Part shown: one piece after another, positions 9,597 through 20,100 of the stretch
How positions within the stretch are numbered: position 1 is the stretch's first letter
Layout: every line of letters begins with the position of its first letter
NCBI GenBank assembly: GCA_037447655.1
Contig: JBBHKE010000071.1
Coordinates: forward strand, 362,152-386,709
Reading direction: 5' to 3'
DNA: 24,558 bases
DNA from: Zygnema cylindricum
Lineage: Eukaryota > Streptophyta > Zygnematophyceae > Zygnematales > Zygnemataceae
Made by a program: the position numbers and the translations under genes
Notes under the pieces: model-generated
Database searches by the model: none
Told to the model about the DNA's origin: nothing
Seen by the model: only the letters and a program-made list of their open reading frames with translations

Positions 9597-10571
9597 TTAG
9601 GGCGTGTCCCCATGTAACTGAAACTTTGAAACGTTACTTTGGATTTTAGCGCCGATTTTACGGTGTACTTTTCAAATTGTGCCTATGTCAATCGTTACTT
9701 GTGCGTTCATTACTTCAAATATGTGACAGTTGTAGACGTCTACAAAATGTGCGACAGCCTTCGAAACAAAATGTAGACAAGTACGAAACTACGAAACTTC
9801 CTAAAAACGGCGACGCTAACTACGAAACTTCCTAAAAACGGCGACGGTTGTAGACGTCGAGGTTTTTGTGACATTGTAGATGTTTAGGGTTTTGTGACAT
9901 AGCGAAGTCATGCTACCATGTGACGTCATCAGTACGTACATTTTTCGCCATGGCTTCCCGATTTCGTTTTCTTATCTTTTATTATTCGATATGCCATCAA
10001 ACTTAGACCAAAAATATTCAAAAAAAAGAAAAAATATATACCTTTCATTTGATGCTATTATTGTTGCATCTCGTGTAAATATGAGAGAAAGAGGAGTGGT
10101 CGAGTGAGAAAGAGGGGGAGAGACGAGGACACCGTAAAATTTTGCAAAGGACCCATGAAGGAAAGTGGAGGTCCGCGACCCCTGCAAAATTTTTTCCGTA
10201 CATGTTTGTCATTTTCCTATGTGCATGCGTGTGACGAGGAGTGAAAAAAATAGCGTTTACTTTCCTTCGTGCAAATTTTTTCAAAAACATTTGACACGTG
10301 CAATCCAAGTTTTCTATTCGTCAATAGGGTAGTATTTTGATAAAAATCAGGTCGAGATTTGATTCCAGTGCAAGTGTGAAGATGAGGTGGAAGTGGGTCG
10401 CGATGATAATAACACCAAATTGCCGTACCCTCCAAGTTCCAAGAAGACGCAAAATGTAATTGTATTTTTGCCCATTTTTCGTACGGCGTAATATTTTCTC
10501 GTTACAAGTCCTATTTTCTATGAAAACGACGGAAAAAAACCCTTACTTGAACACATGGGGACACGCCCTTA
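9597..10571. mobile_element. 969-bp PIF/Harbinger-type element, TTA target duplication
   Basis: The element 9600-10568 starts GGGCGTGTCCCCATGT and ends with the exact reverse complement. It is flanked by TTA at 9597-9599 and 10569-10571, as expected for PIF/Harbinger or Tourist-like elements. The termini differ from the element at 3133-3862 apart from the initial GGG, so it is a different family. Short minus-strand frames inside (up to 87 residues) look like nothing known. There is a local duplication: CTACGAAACTTCCTAAAAAC occurs twice at about 9789 and 9819. I see no transposase. Confidence 0.82.
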
Positions 10572-12186
10572 CCTAAAGATCCGAAAACCTCCATTGCAAA
10601 AGGGACGCACTTGTTTGTCGGGTCTCGCTGAGCCTAATCCCGTTCCGTACAAGTTGTTGTAACGGCGCCCGAGAAGAAACATTTGACCCGACCTGATCGA
10701 TGAGCCCCGAAACCGTAGAGGAAAGCCAAGTCATAGCCCTTTCCCACCGGAAAAAAATTCACTTCCGCAACAGACGAGCGTTCGAACAATGTATGGCATT
10801 CCGAGCAGCGACTTTTTTGTTTTCGGAAGTTCCCTACTTACTGTACAAACAAACTTCCTCATAATATTTGAGGATATTGAAGTCGGGTTAAAGTTGCGTC
10901 TTTTTAGGAATTAGGCCAACGGTAACCCGAAAAACTGATGTAGCAAAAACAACACCCGAACGGCTATATCAATGTAATCGCGCGAAAAATCTGTAGGACT
11001 TTGAACCACCGTCGTCGACTTCGAACATGATAAATTTGAAATTTTGCAGGTTTGTTTTCGCGCCTTTGTTTGATGACGTCAAAGCGTGTGACGTGTCACA
11101 TGACACCTTCAATCGAAGTTACGTGCCGAAATTTTGGTGTGAACAACACTCGTTTTCCGAAGAGTTCTCGAAAAATCATCGGAATGGGAAAAAAATTACA
11201 AATGCTCCAGTGGGAATAGGCTATCAATGCGACTACCTTTGGATCGGGGACGGAAAGGGAGTATATGAGACGAGAGTGGAGTACATGAAAAACCTCGGGT
11301 TTGATAATGTAAACCCTTTTTTATTTTTTTTGGTGGACCATTGTGCACCACCTCATGAGCTACATTTGTTTCGCCCCATGTGAGTAGCGAAGTTAATGGA
11401 CCCCTTGCGCATCAATATGTTGGTTACACACGTGCAAACAACAAGGGCTCTTTTAGGGGCCGTGTTAACAAAAAAGTGAGGCACCACGGCAAGATCCACC
11501 AAATCTCAACTTTTCAAAAATGGCGCCGGTGCAGTTTTAAAGACAATAATCATACGTAAACCATAATGCAAAGTTCGATGACTAGCTTCTTTACGGCCTA
11601 AAACTCCCTCCGTTCATTCATAATAAGCCATATCCAACCACATCTATAGCATAGTATAAAGATGTTTGTCGAATTTCATAAAGGAATATAATAATCAATC
11701 CATTGGCGGTGAAGTATGTGCCAAATAGAGAGGATTTGAGCAAAACAGCGTGTGAGGATCGAAAATACCACTTGGGAGTCCAAAATTTCAAGTCTTCATG
11801 ATACGAAAGGACTTCCATGAGCGCATCAAAAATAACTTGCTTACAAAAGAAGGGATTCCAATAGGGCAATCTAACGCTGATATTTCCTCCTTTGAAAAAA
11901 TAGTTCAAAAATCTATAGGGAGGGGATGTTCGGATGGCAAAACTTGTGGACACCAACCTATGCATTTTAGATGGCTTGACGGATGGATCTATCTTTCAAA
12001 ATTAATCTGAGAAATGATGGAACGCCTGGATAACTTGATCTCAAAGGCCACAATTTGTGTTTACAAACACCCGTAGAGCCTGTAGGTGGGCTAAAGAAAA
12101 TAAAGGTGCCCTTAAAGAATAACCATGGAAGGTATCTGCAGCGGATTCTTAATGTGTGAGCGAAAAAAAAATGGGGTTGTACACAT
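10572..12186. other. Intergenic region with unassigned open frames
   Basis: The longest frames are 11027-11383 (+, 118 residues, with stretches such as GIGYQCDYLWIGDGKG) and 11618-11965 (-, 115 residues). I recognise neither. The first has more mixed composition than its surroundings and a CAG acceptor-like site at its start (about 11050), so it could be a lone exon or transposon remnant. The last few hundred bases may be the degraded 3' flank or LTR of the copia remnant that follows on the minus strand, but no LTR pair is visible. Confidence 0.3.
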
Positions 12187-13420
12187 GACATTCCCTTCTA
12201 ATTTTAGTTGTTTAACAAGCCTTTCAAAGCGCATCGAATTAAAGTCAATTAATGTGTTTTGGGCAAAAATCAACGGCTTGTTTTTTGGGAGAACCAATAA
12301 TTAAAGGTGTTTGTGAGATGGTCAATTTTATGAAGGGTCTAATTGCACTAGATGTTGATATGTTTAGTTATCGGATGGTCAACTGGATGTCGATATGTTT
12401 TGTTTTAGAAGAGGGAAAGGGTTGGCCAAGAACAACAAACTTCATTTAATGTTCAAGCCGTGAAGATAACAAAATAATGTTTTGCCGACAATTGGGTGGT
12501 AAAAAATAGGACGATGGAGGAAAGGACCGAGGTATAGGACGGAAAGGACAAGAGCGCGAAGATGCAAGGAAAGGGGGTTAGTGACGTTAAAAAGAAACGA
12601 GGACTTTGTATGAAAAGGTGTGGGATTAGAGCGGACATCTTACAAATGTGGGAAAAATGTACGTAAGATATGCATTTAAACAAGTTGAAAAGCGCGAATA
12701 TGTCGACTTTTATGAACTTTGAGACCAAGAAAGAAATGGAGGTCACCCAAACTAGTAATGTCAAATTTGCTAAAAATAAATTGCTTGATTTTTTTAAACT
12801 TTGGCTTTATACCGCTCGATGACAATAAAATCATCCACATAAGCGATCAAGATGATAAGAATGGAGGCTTTTGTTTCGATAAGAAGGTTATTATCAAGAT
12901 CAAGTTGAGTAGAAGCGACGTGTAGGAGAACGACCTCCAAGTTCTTGTTCCACAATCGAAGGTTGCTCAAACTGATGTAAAACTACTTAAAGAAAAAAAA
13001 CAAGTGTTTTTCACCACGGGCATTAAAGCCTTTGGATGCTCGACATAAATCTCCTCTCGCTGAGCTTGCCGTATGAAAGTTGCAGCTTGTACGATAATGT
13101 TCAATTTCCCAGTCGAGGGCTAGGCCCATAAATAGCATGGTAGGAATGGATCGAAATTTCGTCATGGGCGCATGTTTGCAACCGCAATCCATGTCATTCT
13201 TTTGACATAACTCCCCAACGACATATCAGACTTTGTATTTATGAAGGGATCCATCCACATCAATTTTTGTTGAAGGAGCCACGGAGAGCCCACGGTTTCG
13301 TGGGTTAAGAGGTTGAGTACAAAGTGTCCAATGTATCTTTTTTTATGAGAGAGGCTTATTATTTGTCGATACCAATTTTTCCAAGGAGGCGCCATTTTTA
13401 CCTTTGAGACATACCGAATA
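12187..13420 (-). pseudogene. Decayed Ty1/copia retrotransposon: reverse transcriptase and RNase H
   Basis: Reading the minus strand, copia landmarks appear in the correct order but in different frames, with several stops. They are HKYKV then QKNDMDCGC (near 13200-13240), KFRSIPTMLFMGLALDWEIE (about 13100-13155), EEIYVEHPKAL (about 13020-13055), the RT catalytic box LIAYVDDFIVI with YVDD at 12830-12841, and LGDLHFFLGLKVH (about 12710-12750). Further on come the RNase H-region motif SKTKHIDIQ (about 12383-12409) and the polyprotein tail FERLVKQLKLEGNV (12187-12229). Gag, protease and integrase parts and both LTRs were not found. The element is an old, 5'-truncated, non-functional copy. Confidence 0.8.
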
Positions 13421-14087
13421 GGATTATAAGATTTTATTAAACAAGCATGATGGTAAACCATCTGAGTACATGGGAACAAAAAAAAGAAAGAGGCCGGACA
13501 AACCACGTGGCATGAATCGGAAACCTATGGAGTCCGAAGGGAGGGTGATTTCACGAATTCCACGTCATGCCCCCAACTAAATTGACGCTGGCGATTATAA
13601 ACTCCCCTTTTTCATGGAAGACTGTGTCACATTGTGAATACTGCAAATGGCTGTCAACTTGTTTAATCATTGCCAGTCATTGTTTTTGAAATAAAATACT
13701 TAACCCTATTTTTGAACTGAACTGCGGTCTGTTTCTAGCGTTACCCTCAACTGTTCCATGAAACGCCAGTTCGTGCGACAATTGAATCCATGGAACTCAC
13801 CCATATCTTTAAAGTTTCAACTTCAAACTGCTGAAAGCATAGATCGAACGTGCAAAAAAATTGTGTGGAAAACTGAAAACGCTATATCTAGTAATTACGT
13901 ATTATATGCGTAGTATACGTTTTTTTCGGGTAATAAACTAATAACTGGATAACATAACGCTTCGCTACTATGTATAGCGTTCGCACGTTTTTCTCGCACG
14001 TTTGATATTCCGTACGATTCATGGTTTGAAAATCGAAACAGAACTGTCCACTTGGCCGCCTCTCTTTCCCGCGCTTTGGACACACGT
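13421..14087. other. Region upstream of the oxoprolinase gene
   Basis: There is no protein or RNA gene recognised here. The stretch between 13860 and 14000 is AT-rich, with TATA-like CTATATCT and TATTATATGC sequences. The DNA becomes clearly GC-rich from about 14040 into the first exon. The transcription start cannot be fixed from sequence alone. Confidence 0.35.
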
Positions 14088-14122
14088 CCACGTGGCGTGC
14101 TTTGAACTCACAAACCACGTGG
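14088..14122 (+). promoter_or_regulatory. Paired perfect G-boxes just upstream of the oxoprolinase start
   Basis: CCACGTGGCG occurs at 14088-14097 and again at 14115-14124, 27 bp apart. The second copy is about 20 bp before the ATG at 14144. CCACGTGG is the palindromic G-box bound by plant bZIP and bHLH factors (established for land plants). The repeat and promoter-proximal position suggest a control site, possibly in the 5' leader. CACGTG is also common in the introns of this gene, so chance is not excluded. If translation began at the in-frame ATG at 14102, the second copy would be coding. Confidence 0.45.
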
Positions 14123-14143
14123 CGCAGTCGGAACCTGGTCCAC

Positions 14144-17100
14144 ATGGCGCCCCGCCGAGATGTCCGCGTGTGCGTAGATCGCGGCGGCACGTTCACCGAC
14201 GTTTTCGCCTGTACGGACGATGGCCGTACGGTCTCCCTCAAGCTGCTGTCGGAGGATCCGGCGCACTACGCGGACGCGCCGACCGAAGGCATCCGCCGGG
14301 CGCTGCAGCTGCTGGCGGATTGTACGGACGGTACGAAAAGTACGGAAAGTACGGCAGGGAGGGGCGGAAAGGTTGCGACGGCGCGGCTTCGGTCCGTACG
14401 GATGGGTGAGGCTCGGAAAGACTCTCTCTCTCGGGGGGGGAGGAGGAGGAGGAGGGGGCGAGTTTTAGGGTTTTAGGGCAGGTTAGGGCGGTTTTAGGGG
14501 AGTTAGAAACGTTTTTTTGTAGGGATTGTACAGAAGTGTTTTTTCTCGGAATGGTTGATTGATTTTTTTTTGGTGTCTTTTTTTTTTTTGGTGTTTGTTT
14601 GGTTTTTTGGCAGGCACCACAGTGGGTACAAATGCGCTGTTGGAGAGGAAGGGCCACAGGACAGCATTCTGTACCACCAAGGTGGGGGAGGGGAGGGAAG
14701 GGGAGGGAGGGGAGGGGGAGGGGGAGGGGGAGTGGGAGGGGGATGGACGGGAGGGAGGTGAAAGGTGGGAAGGGGCACAAAACTGGCACAATTTTTGGAT
14801 ACTGAAGGGGTAATTGCAGGGAAATAAGGTTAATAATAAAAATGCAAGAGGGGGAGTTCGGGGTGCAGTGAGGGAGTTAAGAATGTTAGAAAAGGTACAA
14901 AATGGGGATGGTAAGCCGTGTTGTACTTTTCTTCAGTTTTTATGCATGTCTTGAAGCGGTCACCATCGGAATTAGTGTGGTCCTCAAAGAAAGATAAAGA
15001 AAGGAAAAAGTTTGAACGAAGTGTTCGCTAATTTGCTTTAGAGAGGTATGGGTTTGCCAAAGTCAAGAGTGGTTATTTTTAGGTTTAAAAAAACTTGAAA
15101 TAAAATAAAACGATACTGCTAAATGCAACACTCCAACAGAACAAAACCCCTTTTCCTTTTCCTTTTGTGATTCCTGTTCCTTTTATAATAGTGATATTCA
15201 TTTAACATTGTTCTAACCTTTGCCCTCCTAATTTGCTGTGCTGCGGAAAACCTTAAAAAGAAGACGGTTATTGCTCTAAGAACTCTCAAGAATCTAAATG
15301 CATCAAATAAGTTTTTTTGAAAACAATGATTTGTTTTCATCACCATCCGTGCGATCCACACTATTTATGAACTATTTTTGAACTGTGGTTTTTAAATGCG
15401 AACTACGAATTTTTTATGTTGAATTTTTATGAGTCACTGGGGAACACACCTGATTTGGATGAATTGTGCCAAAATTACTGTGGATTACAATTGCTTATAG
15501 GATCACAAACTTGTTGACAGAATCCACAAGAATTGCGGTGAATGGCGAAGTTGAAAGTTGGAAAACCAAAAGATAGCCAATCCGTTGGCAGTGTATTTTC
15601 GGTTCAAATACAATTTGCAAATGCAAAACATTGAAAATATTTGAATCCAGAAAAAGAAACCCAAACCAATCCACGATTCTTCTTGATATGGAGAAACTTA
15701 CGATCAAGATCAGTACATGGCTTCTAGAGTTGGTGAATTATTAACATTATAAACTACACTAAACTGCGTTTTCCGAAGTGTTTCATTATGGTCCACTTAA
15801 CTAATCTGTGTTATTAACAATAATTTATGATTTTGGTTAAGAAAACCACACTCGAATTATTGTGATTAACTCTAATAACAATAGGCAGTGTAGTCCCACA
15901 AGGCAAATATATGAGCCAATACATATACGCCCCAGAGAACTTGTCAAAACTGCAAAAACTTGGAAGCCTTAGACTCCTAAGACTTTTCATGGGTCAAGCT
16001 ATTTAAAATTAGTAAAGGTAGACAAATCTATCATAACCAGAAAAGAAATTCAAAACTTCCTAAAGCCGTTGGATAATCCTGATTCCGGGAGAGCTGAATC
16101 TTCTAGAAAGCCCCAAACCAACAATAAAGCAACTTCGACTTAGTCCTTTAAAGCCCCTCCATGTAAACTTAATCCCTTCCATGTTTTTGTTCATGCAGGG
16201 TTTCCGGGACCTCCTCCTGATTGGCTCACAGGCTCGTCCCGCCCTCTTTGACCTCCAAGTGCGCCGACCTCCTCCTCTGTGAGTCACGTCACAAAACGTC
16301 ATGTCCCGCTGTATGTCCACACCACAATTAGCATATGTCTTGAAGTTCATGGAGGGATTGAGGGAATTTGTGGCCAATTCTCATATTTGCCAAGGCTTTG
16401 AAGATTAACCACGTCAGGTCATGTCACGTCACGCCGCACCAGACTACACCACATCATACCACAATTAGATCGCATTTCAAATCACATTTTACGTCACGTA
16501 TCACTTTTAAAATGTGGAAACTCCACACTACACCGCCCCTTGTTGTTAGAGTTACACATTTTTCGGGCAGTCAAAAGCGTTTAGCTCTGTGATGGATCGT
16601 TAGATTTTTGTTCTGAGTTAATCAATCGAAAGGTAACAGTCATACTCTTCGATCGTGATGTCACGATTGAAAATCAGAAATATATGTGACGAGGAAAAAA
16701 ACTTTGACTGCCTGAAAAATGTTTAGCTTTAATAATGATTGGCGGTGTAATTTTTGCTCTGTGCTTAGTTTGGTCTACACTAATTTTGATGGAAAGTCTG
16801 TTCACAGAGGACAGAGAGAGGGAGAGGGATTTTGGGAAAAAGGCATGAAAATAGCATGTTCTTGATCCTTTTTTCTCCTTTTATGGAGGGTGCAGATACG
16901 AGTGTGCGGTCGAGGTAGAGGAGCGAGTGATCCTGGCGATGGGCGGCCAAAAAGGGGAAGAACAGGAAAAGAAGAAAGGTAAAGATAAGAAGGAGAAGGT
17001 GAAGAATAAGGAGAAAGTGAGAGAGAAAGATGAAGCGAAGAAGAAGGAGATGGAGAAGGAGAAGGTGAAGGAGACAAAGAATAAGATTAAGGAAAAGGAG

Positions 17101-20100
17101 GAGGTGAAGGTGAAGGGAACAAAGGAGAAGGAAAAGGAAACAGAAAAAGAGAACGACAAAGTGGTAGAGAAAGAGAAGGAGAAAGAAAAATATAAGGACA
17201 AAGTGGTAAAGGAAAAGGAGAGAGATAAAGTGAAAGAAAAAGAGAAGAGGAAAGAAGACGAGAAAGGAACTGAGAAGGAGAAAGAACAGGAGAAAACTGA
17301 GAAAGAAAAAGAGAAAAAGGCGAAACCGGTGAAGGAGACAGACAAAGCGTTGAAGCAGAAGGAGAATGAAAACAAGAACGGGAACGAGAACGAGAATGAG
17401 AACAGGAAGGAGAAGGAGAACGAGAAGGAGAAAGAGAAAGAGAAAGAGAAAAAGAAAGAGAAGACGAAGGAGAAGGAGAAGGAGAAGGGGAAGGAGAGAG
17501 AGATTGTGAAGGAGAAGGAGAAGAAGAAGGAGACAGACGAGGAAGAGGAGGAGGAGGAGGCAGAAGTTGAAGTTCCCCTCGACTGCGAGGCTCTCCGTCC
17601 CACTCTCCAGAGCCTTCTGGATGCTGGCGTGACGTCTCTCGCCGTGGCACTCATGCATTCTCCCACACACCCTCGACACGAGCGCCAGCTGGCAGCCTAC
17701 GCTCGACAAATGGGATTCCGCCAGGTGTCGGCTTCTAGCGAACTCGTTCCCATGGTTCGAATCGTACCGCGAGGTCACACGGCTGTGGTGGACGCCTACC
17801 TCACACCCGTCATTCAGGACTACCTCTCCACCTTCCTGGCAGGTGGGGGGAGGGAGAGGGAGGGGGGGGGGGAGGGAGGGGGAGAGGGAGGGGGAGGGAG
17901 GAGGGGGGGGGGGAGGAGGGGGGGGGGGGGGAGGGGGGGGGGGGGAGGGGGGGGGGGGGGTTTGGGAGGGGGGGGGGGGTAAAGGGGAGTGGGGGAGGGA
18001 AAGGGAGAGGTGGGAGAGAAAGATTGACGGATGGAGGAGAGGGGAGTCAATAGTAGCGGAAAGGGATCAAGTGATAAAGAGAGAAGAGAGGATGATAGGA
18101 TTGTTGGGAGGAGAGAGGACAAGGAAGGTGGAGACTGTCATGAAAGGAGAGCTGACAAGGGAGAGGATTTTGTGGTGGGTGATCTGTTTTAGGGTTTGAT
18201 GAGGGCCTTGCTGACGTGGCAGTGACCTTCATGCAGTCGGACGGCGGCCTCACACCTGCAGAATCTTTCTCAGGATACAAGGTGGGATTCTTATTTTGTC
18301 TTTTGCCTTTCACTGTGATTGGTTAAAGTTTTACATTTTTTGGTTTTTTTGGAGGTTTTGTGGTTCACGGTGGTCCGTGGTTTGGGCAGTTCGTCAGGAA
18401 ACAGGTCGGAGCTGATGAGAGGAGAGGGAGGAGAGGGAGGGAGAGGGAGGGATGGATGAGATTGCAGGCCATTTTGTCGGGGCCAGCGGGAGGAGTGGTG
18501 GGATACGCCCTCACCACACATGGTGTGGAGACTGATTTGCCGGTGAGGAGGGAGGGAGGGCTGGGGAGGGAGAGAGGCAGAAGGGGAGGGAGGAGGGAGG
18601 GAGGGGCGGGAGGGAGGCGGGAGGGGAGGAGGGAGGGAGGGAGGGAGGGAAGGAAAGCAAAAAGTGGGAGAGAGGAAGGGAGAGGAGAGATAGAGGAAGA
18701 AGAGGGCGGGAGAGCAGGAGAGAGCGGGCAGGGAGGAAGGGTTTTGCATCAAATCTGACTGAGAAACTGACAAAACTTGCCAATAGCTGGCACTGACTGC
18801 CACGTGACAGTATGCTGACAGGTGATAGGATTTGACATGGGCGGCACCTCCACTGACGTCAGTCGCTACGACGGAGCTTTTGAACATGTGCTCGAAACGC
18901 AGACAGCTGGTGTCACCATACAGGTCTTTCTCATGCCACAAGATTTTCCCAATATGCCACGTGGAAGCCAACTGGCACCATGGGAAGGGTGTAGATTCTT
19001 CCCTGCTCAGAGAGACGGACTGGTTGTGACTTGCTGTCACACGTGCATGACAAATGGCTCACAGCTAAAAGAAAAAAAAAAAGACAACTTAGTATTCAGT
19101 TTTTAAAAGATTTGATTTTAATCTATTTTAATAAAGTCGGAAAACGAGGCAAGTGTCTTTTGAAAAGGGTATTAAAGAACATAAATTATTGCTATTAGAT
19201 GGATATGTATTGTGTGTATAGAGGGAGGACTGGATTGAGGTGTATGAGAGTTTGCCACGTGGACAATGCAGGCTCCTCAATTGGACATTAATACAGTGGC
19301 CGCAGGAGGAGGCTCCAAACTCCACTTCCAGGCTGGAGTTTTCAAGGTCTGAAATTTTCAGCTTTTAGGGTTTTTCTAAGTTTCAAAAGAACTTATCTTT
19401 CACGGAACTTGAAACTTTGAGAGCAATACAGTAATCTTTGTCTTTTTCTTTCTCGGGTGCAAGGAGTATATTCAAAGCTCTTTCAGTTCAGTTCGAGTGA
19501 AGTTCGGCTCTTCTAACTTAGACCCTGAGATTCGAGGCTTCTCTGCCAGCTGGCATAGCAGATCCTCTGACAGTGACATTTGTCACATGCTGAGCTGGTA
19601 GGTGGGTCCTGATTCGGTGGGAGCGCACCCTGGTCCGGCATGTTATCGGAAAGGAGGACAGCTGGCAGTCACAGACGCGAATGTACTTTTGGGACGAGTG
19701 TTGCCCGATTTTTTTCCTGCCATTTTTGGACCTTCGGTACGACATAAAATCCTGAAAAACTTTCAAAACTGACAAAAGCTTTAGGGAATTGTGGAGAAAG
19801 CTTAAATCATTCTCACAAATGGGATGAGCCAAATTTTTCTTGACCATTTTTGGTCCTTCAGAGAGATACAGTGCTCTATATACATATGGAAAGTGCTGAA
19901 ACAACCTGAACTAGCTGTGGAGTTTCCATGTGGTAGAGAGATAGGGCAGTCCGTTTGAGTTTTAAAAGAGGAGGGTTCCTCTTTGCAGGAAAATGAGCCT
20001 TTGGATGTGGATGCTTCTCGGGCAGCGTTTAAAAGTTTGACAAAATTCATTAATGACCATCGACAACAGCAAGATGTCCCAGGTGTGAATAATGTCACAT

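Noticed and set aside
14462-14510. TTTTAGGG-like units resembling the plant telomere repeat
   Set aside because: Only a few irregular units inside intron 1; not an array and not at a chromosome end.
16780-17778. Very long minus-strand frames (Leu/Phe- or Ser-rich, up to 332 residues) opposite exon 4
   Set aside because: They are the complement of the K/E purine tract: pyrimidine-only codons cannot form stops, so the frames are mechanical shadows of the + strand gene.
17820-18199. Gly-rich and Pro-rich frames across the G-run
   Set aside because: Translation of a simple repeat within intron 4; homology resumes only at the exon 5 acceptor.
18291-19040. 249-residue minus-strand frame
   Set aside because: It overlaps exons 6 and 7 of the oxoprolinase on the opposite strand and a GGGA repeat that gives Pro/Ser runs; no recognisable domain.
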